64,000 nt of DNA from Photobacterium alginatilyticum (GCF_009910675.1 NZ_RSEJ01000015.1:62001-126000), one strand, 5' to 3'. Positions 51,878 to 61,393 are shown, counted from the stretch's first letter. Notes: generated from the letters alone by a model not told the origin. Numbers and translations: made by a program.

Positions 51878-53182
51878 CTAACTGACAGATTCAGCAAAGA
51901 GAATCCGTACCGTCACGCCAGCTTCATCAGTGTTATTCTGCAGGCTCAAGCAAGCATGGTGGGCTTCCAGTATCTGCCTGCATAAAAGCAGCCCGATGCC
52001 GGAACCTTGCTTTTTCGTTGAATAAAAAGGAACAAAAAGATTCTCGGGATTACTGATCCCACAGCCATTATCGACAATCAGCAGCTCTGTACCGTTTGCC
52101 ACCTTGTTCCAAGACACAGTGACCACACCTTGCTGATCGCAGACCGCTTCGAGGGCATTCTTGAGCAAATTGATAATAACCTGCTCAATCTGCACTCTAT
52201 CTAGCATCAAGGCAACCGAAGGAGATGTGACTAGCCGAATTCGCTTATCTGCCAGCAGTGCCATACATCCAGATACCAAGCTTTCTAACTGAACATCAGC
52301 CTTATTAGGGGCTGGCAAGTGAGTTACATGACGATAACTCTTGATAAAGGCTTCCAGACCTTTTGCCCGTTGGGAGATCAATGTCAGCCCCTCTTGCAAG
52401 TCCTCATCTCCCAACGGCGCCGTTTCGGTTCGTAAAAAGTCACTGATGGTCGAAATAGGTGTCAGGCTGTTATTGATTTCATGGCTCAGCACCCTGAGTA
52501 AATTCTTCCACGCCTTAAGCTCTTCTTCCCGCAGCAACAGGCTGACATCGGTAATAAAGAAAAGCTGCTGGCGTTTTCCCTGATCGTAATAGTACTCATC
52601 AACCAGTTGCCAGCGGCCTCTTTTAGCCGGAAAGGCATAATCAACCGGCGAACGGCGATTCTGCTTAAACAGGGTATCCAGCCCAAGCTGCACACTGGAC
52701 TCACCCACCAGCCCTTCTGGCAGGGAAAACAAGAGTTCAGCCTGCGGGTTCGCCCAGGTAATTTGCTGCTTGCCATCAACAGCAATGATTGCCACATTGA
52801 TATTTTTCACCACCTTTCGCAGCAATAAAGGCGTGGATTGCTCGACCATTTGCTGATGGTGAATACGGTCGGCCAGCTCATTAATGGCCTCTGCAAAATT
52901 CCCCATTTCATCGTCATACTGATATCGGGCTCTGTGGGTACAGTCTCCTCTGGCTATCGAGTACATAAGATTGCTGTACGAGTTCAGCCTTTTGCTCAGC
53001 GTCTGATAGACAGAGCGGCTCAGTAACAAGGCAATCCCAACACCGAGCAGCGTCGCAATAACGATGAGCGGCGCGGGGATTGCGTAGCTCCACAACAACC
53101 AGGGCAGCATGATCAGCCCGGGAGCAGCCAGAAGGGTTTGCACCAAGACAAACTGAGAGAAAAAGCTTTTATTTTCTTTCAC
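51878..53182 (-). CDS. Sensor histidine kinase (NtrY/NtrB-like)
   Basis: The 434-residue kinase has two N-terminal membrane helices (about 12-55) with almost no periplasmic loop, a HAMP-like segment, a PAS domain at about 125-215 (NVAIIAVDGKQQITWANPQAELL), then the H-box with phosphorylated H234 in RVLSHEINNSLTPIS and an ATPase domain (INLLKNALEAV, VDNGCGI, GSGIGLLLC). The tiny external portion suggests sensing at the membrane. It starts with GTG immediately after the regulator's TAA (TAAGTG), so translation is coupled. It should phosphorylate the adjacent sigma-54 regulator. Confidence 0.92.
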   Translation of the reverse strand: MKENKSFFSQFVLVQTLLAAPGLIMLPWLLWSYAIPAPLIVIATLLGVGIALLLSRSVYQTLSKRLNSYSNLMYSIARGDCTHRARYQYDDEMGNFAEAINELADRIHHQQMVEQSTPLLLRKVVKNINVAIIAVDGKQQITWANPQAELLFSLPEGLVGESSVQLGLDTLFKQNRRSPVDYAFPAKRGRWQLVDEYYYDQGKRQQLFFITDVSLLLREEELKAWKNLLRVLSHEINNSLTPISTISDFLRTETAPLGDEDLQEGLTLISQRAKGLEAFIKSYRHVTHLPAPNKADVQLESLVSGCMALLADKRIRLVTSPSVALMLDRVQIEQVIINLLKNALEAVCDQQGVVTVSWNKVANGTELLIVDNGCGISNPENLFVPFYSTKKQGSGIGLLLCRQILEAHHACLSLQNNTDEAGVTVRILFAESVS

Positions 53183-54562
53183 TTACAGACCAAACTTATC
53201 CAAACGACGATAGAATGCGCTGCGACTCAATCCCAACGAGCGACAGGCCGCCATCACATTACCCTTGTTGGACTTCAAGCGCTGGGCGATGACATCTTTT
53301 TCAATCTCATTCAGTGTCATCTCCTCAAAACCAGGGGAACCGCTATCAACCTGAGGGGCAATATCCCCCATCAGCATCAAGTGCTCTGGCTCAATCACAC
53401 TGCCAGCAATCAACACGGCCCTTTCGATGGTATGGCTAAGCTCCCGCACATTGCCGGGCCATGAATAATCCAGCAATGCCCGCAAGGCCTGAGGACTGAG
53501 TTCAGCATTGGGCTTTTTGTACTTTGTCGCCGTTTGGGCAATAAACTGGCGACAAAGCTCAGGGATATCTTCCACTCGTTCTCTGAGACTTGGCAGCCTC
53601 AAAATAAGCGTATTGATCCGATACAGCAAATCTTGCCTGAAGGTACCATTGACAACCATGCCATTGAGATCGGCATTTGACGCGCAGATCAGTCTGAAAT
53701 CAGCTTGCTGCGTCTTGCTCGCCCCAAGCTTTTCAAACTGCCGTTCCTCTAACACGCGTAATAATTTCGCCTGCTGCGAGAGCGGTACATTAGCGATTTC
53801 ATCTAAAAACAGCGTCCCTTTGTCTGCGAGTTCAAAACGACCAATTCTCTCTTCCCTGGCATCGGTAAAAGCGCCTTTTTTATGGCCGAACATTTCGCTT
53901 TCGAACAGACCCTCATTGATGGCGCCCATATTAACGGATACAAGCAAGCCGTTCCGGCGTGACGACAGCTGGTGAATATAATTAACCAGCAGACTTTTTC
54001 CGGTGCCGTTTTCGCCCAACAGTAATATACTGGCATCCGTCGCTGACAATTGATGGATCTGAGAGAGCAATGCCTGCATCGCGGCAGAATGGGCCACAGG
54101 CTGCGTCGGGTGATTGAGCCCCAGCTCTTGCTTTAGCAGCTCATTCTCTTCGGCAAGGGTACGCGACTTACGCTTTTGATCCATCAGCTGGCACTGATGC
54201 TGCAGTACTGACACCAAGCGCTCATTGTTCCAAGGCTTTTCTATAAAGTCGCCAGCCCCTTTTTGCAAGGCGGCAACGGCCAGTTCAATACTGGCCCACC
54301 CTGTCATCACCACGATGGCGAGGTTCTCATCAACGGACTTTAGCCTGGGAATTAGGCTCAGCCCCTCCTCACCCGACGTGGTGTCTTTATCGTAATTCAG
54401 ATCCATTAAAATAAGATCGAATTGCTCTGTTTTCACGAAATATTCAATTTCCTGAATATTATTTGCAAATGTTAACTGATAATCCTGATGCTTTAACAGC
54501 ATACGTAAGCCAGCAAGTATTCCGGCATCATCATCAGCTATTAATAACTTTTTTTTAGTCAT
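53183..54562 (-). CDS. Sigma-54-dependent response regulator (NtrC family)
   Basis: The 459-residue protein has a receiver domain (acidic D10-D12, phospho-acceptor D54 in LILMDLN, K109), an AAA+ domain (Walker A GENGTGKS at 183-190; sigma-54 contact loop GAFTDA at 230-235, a variant of GAFTGA; LFLDEIANVP Walker B) and a Fis-type helix-turn-helix at the end (VMAACRSLGLSRSAFYRRLDKFG). The ATG at 54562 has GAGGAAAA upstream. Genes on either side are its kinase and an ABC export system, whose promoter region carries a -24/-12 element and two palindromes. Confidence 0.93.
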   Translation of the reverse strand: MTKKKLLIADDDAGILAGLRMLLKHQDYQLTFANNIQEIEYFVKTEQFDLILMDLNYDKDTTSGEEGLSLIPRLKSVDENLAIVVMTGWASIELAVAALQKGAGDFIEKPWNNERLVSVLQHQCQLMDQKRKSRTLAEENELLKQELGLNHPTQPVAHSAAMQALLSQIHQLSATDASILLLGENGTGKSLLVNYIHQLSSRRNGLLVSVNMGAINEGLFESEMFGHKKGAFTDAREERIGRFELADKGTLFLDEIANVPLSQQAKLLRVLEERQFEKLGASKTQQADFRLICASNADLNGMVVNGTFRQDLLYRINTLILRLPSLRERVEDIPELCRQFIAQTATKYKKPNAELSPQALRALLDYSWPGNVRELSHTIERAVLIAGSVIEPEHLMLMGDIAPQVDSGSPGFEEMTLNEIEKDVIAQRLKSNKGNVMAACRSLGLSRSAFYRRLDKFGL

Positions 54563-54591
54563 AGCTTTTCCTCGGAAAAATACTTCCAATC

Positions 54592-57000
54592 TTATTCTTC
54601 ACGTAATGCAATTGCTGGCTCTAGCCTTAATGCTCGTTTAACCGGAATTAATGTTGCTGTCATAATCACAACTGCGATCAGGCAGGGTATAAGAACAAAA
54701 ATCAGTGACATCGTCATCGTAGAACCGACAAATAAATACAGCACTTGATAACAAATAAACAGGGCCAAGCCTAATCCTAACGTGACACCTATCAGCAGTT
54801 GAATAAAACTTTTTCGAATAAAGAACAAAATTACCTGCCCTTCACTCGCCCCCAATGCACGCCGAATACCTATTTCCCTGACCCGCTGAGAAATACTGTT
54901 TGCCATCACGCCGTAAATACCCGTTGCAGCCAATAACAAAGCAACAGCGCCTAATATCACAAACAACCTGGCACCGAAAACCATTCCGACAATTTGCTTA
55001 TCAAGCAAGCGTCCATATTGCATGACCATTGCCAGGGAAACATTCGCATCAAGCTCACGCATTATTGTATCAATACTATTCAGCAGCTCTCGGCTGCTCC
55101 CATCATAGTCAATCACTGCGTAATTAAATAGGGTAGAAAATTGCGAATTAGGTAAGTAAATAGAACCGAGCTGTGAACTTGGCAAATACGGTGACCCATA
55201 GTCGATATGCGAAATCACACCTATTACTGTGGCAACATGGTCATCTGAAATGTCTACAAGATGAATTTGTTTACCGAGAGGAGATTCGTTTGGCCACAGC
55301 TGTTTTGCCAATGAATCACTGATCACCGTAACACGCTGGCTCTCTTGAGTGTCCCGATGATCAAATAACCGCCCATATAATGGCCGAATACCAAATGACT
55401 CAAAGAAGTTGTTATTGGTGCTCACGGTATTTGCCAGCACTTTCTCCAGCTCATACCGGGTATCCATTGCTTTGATAGTGCTCGCCCACGAGAAAATACC
55501 GGGCGCCGACGAGCCCAACGCTATATTCCTCACTTGCGGCAACGCCATTATCTCTCGTTCGACACTGCTCAGGAAACGGTATCGCTTACCAGGGTCTACG
55601 TAGCCTTCCCACGGCATATAAATGTTAAAACTCAACATCTTATCTTGGTCGAAGCGCGCGCTGGTTTCAGCCGCATTCTTGCTGTAACTGATCAACATAG
55701 AGGCAACAATCAATATAAACACCGACAGGATAACTTCGATACTCACCAATATTCGGCTAAATCGCCCGGTATAATGATTGGTCGCCCCCCGGGAGCCATC
55801 ACGCAGAATTTGGTTAAAGTCACGGCTGGTTGCTTTCCAGGCCGGCAAGAACCCCGAGATAAAAATAGTCACAATCACGACCACCACTGTCGCAATAACG
55901 GTGTCGCTATCAAGTTTGAAATCCCACCAGTAAATGGGTTTGGTAAAGCTGGCATTTGCCATTATTGACGTTGTCAGATCCAGCGCCCAGGCAGCAATAA
56001 AGAGCGCGAAAACAGCACTGATCACACAAATGATAATGCTCTCCCACAACATTTGGCCGATTAACCTGAACCGTGGTGCCCCCAATGCCATTCGGGTCGC
56101 AATTTCTTTGGCTCTTTCTGCCGACTTCGACAGCAGCATACTGCCGACATTAATACTCGCAAGGAGCAATACCAATACGCTGACCCCGAGCAAGGCCCAT
56201 ACCGTCGGCATCATCTGCGGCGTAATGGCCTGCACCTGAAAAGTATCGACATAAGCACTGGTGCCATGGTTAGTTTCCGGGTATTTTATCGCCAGTGACG
56301 CCATGATACGTTGCACATCCTGATTGGCAGCCTCTATCGACACACCATTTTTCAGACGGGCAACCCCGGCTAACGTAAAGCCGCTATCACGCTTGATATA
56401 TTTGACACTAACAGGCAACCATAGATCGGCCGTCCCCGGAAATTCATACCCCTCAGGCATCACACCGACGACTTTCTTTCGATGGCCGTCGACATACAAT
56501 ACTTCCCCGATAGCATCAGCCCGTCTGGCAAAGCGTTCCTGCCACATGGTATAGCTGATGACAGCAACCGGTTCTGCTCCCTGCGCCATATCCTGAGTGT
56601 TGAACACCCGCCCGAGCACCGGTTTAACCCCGGTGAACGAAAAGCTATCCGCCTCAATCGCGATAACATGATTTCGCCGGGCCTTGGCGTCCACATCCAC
56701 ATTCGCCAAATAGTAGGCATACAGAACAAAGTCCTCGAACGCATTATTTCGTTGCTTGATTTCCAAGGCATCGGCTTCCGGGATCCGCCCACCTATATGC
56801 CGCATCCCGTTTTGAAGCTGGTCTATCACCACTACCTTGTCACTATCTGGAAAAGGCAGTGCCTTCAAGGCCAATGTGTTGATAAAGGAATACATATATA
56901 TGCTAAGTGCCAGCCCGGCGGTCATGACCAGTAAAGTAAACAGCGAAAACGCCGGCGCTTTCATCAACAACCGCAGCGCATACTTAAAATCTGTCCACAT
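54592..57000 (-). CDS. MacB-like ABC transporter permease
   Basis: The 802-residue protein has two repeats, each with an FtsX-type four-helix membrane unit and a large periplasmic MacB-like domain: N-terminal RLLMKAPAFSLFTLLVMTAGLALSIYMYSFINT, then VLLLASINVGSMLLSKSAERAKEIATRMALGAP, a second FSRILVSIEVILSVFILIVASM, and the C-terminal ISQRVREIGIRRALGASEGQV. This duplicated architecture moves substrates from the inner membrane or periplasm rather than across it. It follows the ATPase gene by 12 bases and has GGAG before its ATG. Confidence 0.9.
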   Translation of the reverse strand: MWTDFKYALRLLMKAPAFSLFTLLVMTAGLALSIYMYSFINTLALKALPFPDSDKVVVIDQLQNGMRHIGGRIPEADALEIKQRNNAFEDFVLYAYYLANVDVDAKARRNHVIAIEADSFSFTGVKPVLGRVFNTQDMAQGAEPVAVISYTMWQERFARRADAIGEVLYVDGHRKKVVGVMPEGYEFPGTADLWLPVSVKYIKRDSGFTLAGVARLKNGVSIEAANQDVQRIMASLAIKYPETNHGTSAYVDTFQVQAITPQMMPTVWALLGVSVLVLLLASINVGSMLLSKSAERAKEIATRMALGAPRFRLIGQMLWESIIICVISAVFALFIAAWALDLTTSIMANASFTKPIYWWDFKLDSDTVIATVVVVIVTIFISGFLPAWKATSRDFNQILRDGSRGATNHYTGRFSRILVSIEVILSVFILIVASMLISYSKNAAETSARFDQDKMLSFNIYMPWEGYVDPGKRYRFLSSVEREIMALPQVRNIALGSSAPGIFSWASTIKAMDTRYELEKVLANTVSTNNNFFESFGIRPLYGRLFDHRDTQESQRVTVISDSLAKQLWPNESPLGKQIHLVDISDDHVATVIGVISHIDYGSPYLPSSQLGSIYLPNSQFSTLFNYAVIDYDGSSRELLNSIDTIMRELDANVSLAMVMQYGRLLDKQIVGMVFGARLFVILGAVALLLAATGIYGVMANSISQRVREIGIRRALGASEGQVILFFIRKSFIQLLIGVTLGLGLALFICYQVLYLFVGSTMTMSLIFVLIPCLIAVVIMTATLIPVKRALRLEPAIALREE

Positions 57001-57012
57001 CTTCTATGGCTC

Positions 57013-57726
57013 CTACGCTACTTTTTCTGATTGCTGGCATTTAATATCAACCAATTTGCCATCGAACAGTTCAATCACACGATCAGTTAACAGCGCACTG
57101 GCCGGATCATGGGTCACCATACAAATCGTCGAGCCATCACGGTGAAGTGCCTTGAGCAACTCCATCACAATGGCGGCATTTTTCGAATCCAGGTTACCGG
57201 TTGGCTCATCGGCAAACACAATCGATGGCGAGGCGACGATAGCACGGGCAACAGCCACCCGCTGCTGTTGACCACCGGAAAGCTGACCGGGAAAATGCTG
57301 CGAGCGATGGGCCATATCAACCTTAAGCAGGGCATCGTCCACTTTTTTCTTAATCTCTCCACGCTTAATGCCACGACGATAGGTAAGCGGCAAGGCGACG
57401 TTTTCCTCAACGGTTAAATCGCTGATCAGGTTGAATGACTGAAATATAAATCCCATCTCCTGATTTCGAATAACGGCTCGCTGGGAAGGTAATACTTGGG
57501 ATATATCTTTTTCTTTTAATAAATATTGCCCCTCCGTATTACTGTCAAGCAAGCCGAGAATAGAGAGCAATGTCGATTTACCGCAGCCAGAAGGCCCGGT
57601 AATTGCCACGAATTCCCCGACATTAATACTGAGGCTAATATCGGATAATGCATGGGTTTCTAGCTCCTCGGTATAAAACACCTTGGTCACGTTATTAAGT
57701 TCAATAAGAACATTATTTCCCTTCAT
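57013..57726 (-). CDS. ABC transporter ATP-binding protein (MacB/LolD type)
   Basis: The 237-residue ATPase has Walker A GPSGCGKS (44-51), signature LSGGQQQR (149-156), Walker B IVFADE (169-174) and the H-loop MVTHDP, with the MacB/LolD-type MGFIFQSFNLISDLTVEENVALPL Q-loop region. It should power the adjacent permease. AAGGAACAGAA precedes the ATG. Confidence 0.95.
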   Translation of the reverse strand: MKGNNVLIELNNVTKVFYTEELETHALSDISLSINVGEFVAITGPSGCGKSTLLSILGLLDSNTEGQYLLKEKDISQVLPSQRAVIRNQEMGFIFQSFNLISDLTVEENVALPLTYRRGIKRGEIKKKVDDALLKVDMAHRSQHFPGQLSGGQQQRVAVARAIVASPSIVFADEPTGNLDSKNAAIVMELLKALHRDGSTICMVTHDPASALLTDRVIELFDGKLVDIKCQQSEKVA

Positions 57727-57735
57727 TTCTGTTCC

Positions 57736-58992
57736 TTAATAAATATTAATTTCCGCATAGCTTTGCCAAGGTGTGGAGTCAGACAAAATAACCTGATCAC
57801 CGGGGTTTAACCCTTCTTTAATTTGAATTTGTGAGAGGGAGCCGGTTCCGAAATAGACATCATGACGAAATGCGCTTTTTCCGTCCTCACTGAGCTTATA
57901 GACATTGTTCAATTGATCTGCCTTGGCATAAGTAGGGCGTCTTACAAATAGCGCCTGATCAATTTGTTCGATGGCAATCTTTGCATCGACAGACAAATCG
58001 GGCCTGGCATCGGCAGGAAGAGGTTGGGTGAACATAATGTCGACTTTGACGATACCGTCATTCACTGACGGGGCAATCCGGCTAACCTTTCCCTTGATTA
58101 AATTGTTGCGGGTATCGACGGTAACGGCCTGATCCAAGCTAACTTGCCTGACTTGTGTTTCTGCAATATTCACTTGCGCGTAGAGCTGATCTTGCTGACC
58201 AATCAACGCCAGATTAGTACCGACACTGACTCGCTGCCCCAGTTCCACAGGAATATCTTGCACCACACCGTCAATAGACGCCGTAATCGTCAATGCCTCG
58301 ACATCCTCGACAGCCCGGCGATGCTGCTGATGCAGACGCTGATAATTAGCCTTGGCGGCATGTATCTGCGCCTCGAAATTCTGCCGCATCTTCTCAAGTC
58401 GCCGGACTTCTATCTGCCACGCCTGCTGTTGCTGGGCAACATCCAGCTGAGAGCGCTGGTAATCGATACGGGAAACGGTGCTGTTGCCAATAGTCACCAG
58501 CTCGGTTTCGGCATCCAGCTTAAGGGCATTTTTGTCGTAGCGCATCTTGGCCGCCAGAATCACAGTTTCCTGATCCAATAGCTTAGATTCAAGCAGCACC
58601 CGATCTGCCAGATGTTTGGCCTCCATGGCTTTCAGCTCCCAGTTCAACTCGTCAACCCGCTGCGTCAACTGTGGATTGACCATGACAATAAGCGTCTCGC
58701 CTGGCTTCACAAACGTGCCCGGCTTGATGTTCAGCTGGTCAACACGCCCGGCAACACGGGATGCCACCCATCTTTCATGAAGCGGCAACAGCACACCAGG
58801 GCCGCGCACGCTGACATTGAATGAGCCATATTGAACTTCACCGATGATCAGGCTATCGCGTTCGACATTAAAACCGGCGTATTGCTTGTTTATCTGACGG
58901 TATCCCAAGAGTGCCATCACACAAAGCAGGCCCACGGCCGGTAGCAACAACCAGCGTTTAAACCGGCTTCGCTTCTTTCTTACTCTGTCCAT
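57736..58992 (-). CDS. HlyD/MacA-family membrane-fusion protein
   Basis: The 418-residue adaptor has one N-terminal membrane helix (about 14-36), a biotinyl-lipoyl half-motif pair (VASRVAGRVDQLNIKPGTFVKPGETLIVM; LTITASIDGVVQDIPVELGQRV), an intervening long coiled-coil hairpin (about 100-230) and a beta-barrel domain. It should link the ABC permease to an outer-membrane exit duct, not encoded nearby. The ATG at 58992 stands six bases after AGGAGG; ATG 58998 and 59022 are alternatives. It is the first gene of the operon HlyD-ATPase-permease-regulator-kinase. Confidence 0.9.
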   Translation of the reverse strand: MDRVRKKRSRFKRWLLLPAVGLLCVMALLGYRQINKQYAGFNVERDSLIIGEVQYGSFNVSVRGPGVLLPLHERWVASRVAGRVDQLNIKPGTFVKPGETLIVMVNPQLTQRVDELNWELKAMEAKHLADRVLLESKLLDQETVILAAKMRYDKNALKLDAETELVTIGNSTVSRIDYQRSQLDVAQQQQAWQIEVRRLEKMRQNFEAQIHAAKANYQRLHQQHRRAVEDVEALTITASIDGVVQDIPVELGQRVSVGTNLALIGQQDQLYAQVNIAETQVRQVSLDQAVTVDTRNNLIKGKVSRIAPSVNDGIVKVDIMFTQPLPADARPDLSVDAKIAIEQIDQALFVRRPTYAKADQLNNVYKLSEDGKSAFRHDVYFGTGSLSQIQIKEGLNPGDQVILSDSTPWQSYAEINIY

Positions 58993-59015
58993 CACCATCC
59001 TCCTATGCACTGTAG

Positions 59016-59031
59016 AGCACAAAGCAGGCCA
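59016..59031 (-). promoter_or_regulatory. Candidate sigma-54 (-24/-12) promoter
   Basis: On the minus strand TGGCCTGCTTTGTGCT matches the sigma-54 consensus TGGCAC-N5-TTGCW, with both invariant GG (59030-59029) and GC (59018-59017) at the right spacing. It lies 24 bases upstream of the HlyD start, leaving a very short leader. The operon encodes a sigma-54 activator, which supports it. Confidence 0.55.
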
Positions 59032-59093
59032 GTTTTTAAATCATTGTTTTTAAATCACTTTGTATTGAAAGGGAGCGATAGTTCGACAATAAG

Positions 59094-59133
59094 TGTCCTG
59101 ATTATGGGACAGGGGCTTCCCGGTAATGGGACG
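59094..59133. promoter_or_regulatory. Tandem activator sites upstream of the sigma-54 promoter
   Basis: Two related palindromic elements lie 63-118 bases upstream of the -24/-12 element: TGTCCTGATTATGGGACA at 59094-59111 (arms TGTCC/GGACA) and CTTCCCGGTAATGGGACG at 59116-59133 (12 of 18 positions shared). Their centres are 22 bases apart, about two helical turns, the layout of NtrC-family enhancer sites. Confidence 0.55.
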
Positions 59134-59167
59134 GGTTGAGAAAGATGGATATGACGAGAAAAATAAA

Positions 59168-59192
59168 AAGCCGCACCATTGCAGTGCGGCTT
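59168..59192 (-). terminator. Strong intrinsic terminator
   Basis: A perfect 9-bp stem with a 7-base loop and a T-rich minus-strand tail. No minus-strand protein gene lies upstream; it would end the candidate small RNA and insulate the export operon. Confidence 0.75.
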
Positions 59193-59345
59193 GGATTATA
59201 TTTCTTTTCACCTTAGTCTACCTACTCAGCACACATAAGGTGTTACGATGGACCTGTTGCCATCATGAGGCTTCGCCACTCATTACGTTGAGTATGCCGT
59301 GTCCGATACAGTCACTTCTTTAAATCGGACATCTTTATCATTTGG
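59168..59345 (-). ncRNA. Candidate small RNA upstream of the export operon
   Basis: On the minus strand a promoter-like TATACT (59352-59357) is followed by about 180 bases with several hairpins (GTCCGAT/ATCGGAC; ACTCA/TGAGT; GATGG/CCATC) and no ORF, ending at a strong terminator (59168-59192: AAGCCGCAC/GTGCGGCTT then TTTTTATTTT). It does not match Qrr, Spot 42 or a riboswitch core I know. The remaining part of the 714-base gap, 59358-59706, is AT-rich and holds the promoter of the TDT gene. Confidence 0.45.
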
Positions 59346-59706
59346 CGAAGAAGTATAAATATGTTTTTTGTCACTTAACCAAATTGTAAGTCACTAAGCA
59401 ATAAAGCACTTAGCTTTTCGCTTTGTTAATGTTGATTCACATCAGCACCAACACGAAACTTGCACCCTTGAGCCATATGAATACAGCTTAATCCTCCAGA
59501 AGCTAAGCAAGAAACAGCTCATCACAAGCTTCATATTAAATATGGTATGAAAATCTGCTTTTCGCAAATTCAATTTCCAGGAAAAGCTGTTTAAAACGTG
59601 ACCTGCAGCACTTATTGACCAATTTCAATATAGCGCTTTTTGCCGCCAATCTGGTGTAAGATCCACCGTTACATCACACAGTCTTAACAGAAGGGATAAA
59701 GGCTTA

Positions 59707-60669
59707 ATGATCGCAATTGGGAATGCGCTGAGACACGTGCCGACAGCTCAGGCTGCGCTGGCATTGGCAACAACGGGAACGGGCCTTGCCTGGTCACTGT
59801 TTTTACCGGGCAGCGGTGAGGTGATCCGCGGTTTCTGTGCATTTATCGGCGCATGCCTGCTGATGCCCGTACTCCTGAAGTACCTGTTAAGCCCGCAGCG
59901 TTTTATCCAGGATCTTCGCCATCCCCTCTACGGTAGCCTGATGGCGCCAGTGACCATGACCATGCTGGTACTGGCTGATTATCTGTCATCTATTCATATC
60001 GAGAGTGCCCGCTTGCTCTGGTATCCGGCCCTAATGCTCCATTTTGCCATGCTGATCTACTTTTTCAGTTTCCAGATCCGCCGGTTCCGCCTGACCAACC
60101 TGTACCCAAGCTGGTTCCTGTACCCTGTCGGCGCCATCAGCGGCACCCTTGCCGGCCCGCAGCTCGGACATACCGAGTTTGCGATCACCATGACCAATAC
60201 CTGTGTCGGGATCTACTTTGTCATGTTGCCTCTGGTACTATACCGGCTCTGTTTTGCCGGACGCCTGCCCCGCCCGGCCCGGCCGACACTGGCGATTATG
60301 GCCGCGCCTGTTAACCTGTCCCTTACCGCCTACCTGCTTAACGTCGAACAGCCGGATCCGGTGCTGACCGGTGCACTAGCCGGTGTCGGCATTACAATGA
60401 CCATTTTGGTCTACCTGTGCTATTTCAATTTGCTCAAGCAACGCTTTCAGCCTTCGCTGGCTGCGGTCACCTTCCCGTCAGTCATTAGTGCGGTGGCTAT
60501 CGAGCGCCTGACCCAGTGGCTGGTCATCGATTTTCCTCACTGGGCCTGGCTTGGCAGACTGGGGTTGTTTGAGCTAACCGTCGCGACCGGACTGGTCATG
60601 TGGGTGGGATGGAACTATATCGGGTACTACTGGCCGAAGGCTAGGTTCTCCAAGCAGCCTTCAACCTAG
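59707..60669 (+). CDS. TDT/SLAC1-family transporter
   Basis: The 320-residue protein has ten predicted helices and the TehA/SLAC1 pattern: LALATTGTGLAW near the first helix, DLRHPLYGSLMAPVTMTMLVLADYL, YPSWFLYPVGAISGTLAG and PARPTLAIMAAPVNLSLTAYL. Members are anion channels or dicarboxylate/sulfite/tellurite carriers. The substrate cannot be chosen from sequence. AAGGGATAAAGG lies ahead of the ATG. Single gene. Confidence 0.88.
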   Translation: MIAIGNALRHVPTAQAALALATTGTGLAWSLFLPGSGEVIRGFCAFIGACLLMPVLLKYLLSPQRFIQDLRHPLYGSLMAPVTMTMLVLADYLSSIHIESARLLWYPALMLHFAMLIYFFSFQIRRFRLTNLYPSWFLYPVGAISGTLAGPQLGHTEFAITMTNTCVGIYFVMLPLVLYRLCFAGRLPRPARPTLAIMAAPVNLSLTAYLLNVEQPDPVLTGALAGVGITMTILVYLCYFNLLKQRFQPSLAAVTFPSVISAVAIERLTQWLVIDFPHWAWLGRLGLFELTVATGLVMWVGWNYIGYYWPKARFSKQPST

Positions 60670-60736
60670 TGTCTTGTTGTTACTGACACTGAATGCAATG
60701 TGAATATACCCCAAGTCAATAAAGACAAAAAATGGG

Positions 60737-60755
60737 ACTAGACGACTGGTCTAGT
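60737..60755. promoter_or_regulatory. Putative NemR/AcuR-type operator, site 1
   Basis: ACTAGACGACTGGTCTAGT, perfect 7-bp arms around GACTG, lies 19 bases before the TetR-family start. The same core TAGAC-N5-GTCTA recurs at 61432. Confidence 0.75.
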
Positions 60756-60774
60756 TTGCTTTACTCTTACCGAC

Positions 60775-61374
60775 ATGAACGCACAAACGAATGAAACTCG
60801 CCAACATATTCTGGATACCGGTTACGCACTTATCGTCGCCAAAGGGTTTTCGAATGTTGGTCTGTCACAGTTGTTAAAGCATGCCGAAGTACCAAAAGGC
60901 TCGTTTTATCACTACTTCAAATCCAAAGAGCAGTTTGGTGAAGCCTTGATCCAGGACTACTTTGCCAACTACCTTAAACGGCTTGATACCTTGCTGTTCA
61001 GTGGTCATAACGGCACCGCTTATGATCGCCTTATCAGCTACTGGCAGCGTTGGGTAGATGTTGAAGAAGGTGTATGCGGTGCGCAGAAATGCCTGGTAGT
61101 CAAACTGACAGCCGAAGTCTCTGATCTGTCCGATCCCATGCGTCTGGCGCTGCTAGAAGGGGCCACGAGTATTATCTCGGCTATCCGCCAGTGTATTGAT
61201 GACGGTGTGAAAGACGGCTCCATCACCATCAGTGATAGCCAGGAGACCGCCCAGCTACTCTATAACCTATGGATTGGTGCTAGCTTGATGAGAAAGCTCA
61301 CACAAGATCAAGCAGGCCTGGAGTTGGCGATGAAAACAACCAAAAACCTATTGGCTGGTGAAGCCGCCCGCTAG
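60775..61374 (+). CDS. TetR-family regulator, NemR/AcuR-like
   Basis: The 199-residue protein has a TetR helix-turn-helix (GFSNVGLSQLLKHAEVPKGSFYHYFKSKEQFGEAL) and the conserved CLVVKLTAEVSD segment of the NemR/AcuR branch, whose members respond to electrophiles through a cysteine; C104 or C109 in VCGAQKCLVVKL is the candidate sensor. A NemR-type TAGAC-N5-GTCTA palindrome lies before it and before the next gene. By inference it represses itself and the reductase-GST pair. A good terminator follows. Confidence 0.88.
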   Translation: MNAQTNETRQHILDTGYALIVAKGFSNVGLSQLLKHAEVPKGSFYHYFKSKEQFGEALIQDYFANYLKRLDTLLFSGHNGTAYDRLISYWQRWVDVEEGVCGAQKCLVVKLTAEVSDLSDPMRLALLEGATSIISAIRQCIDDGVKDGSITISDSQETAQLLYNLWIGASLMRKLTQDQAGLELAMKTTKNLLAGEAAR

Positions 61375-61393
61375 GTGACTAACGAACTCTAAA

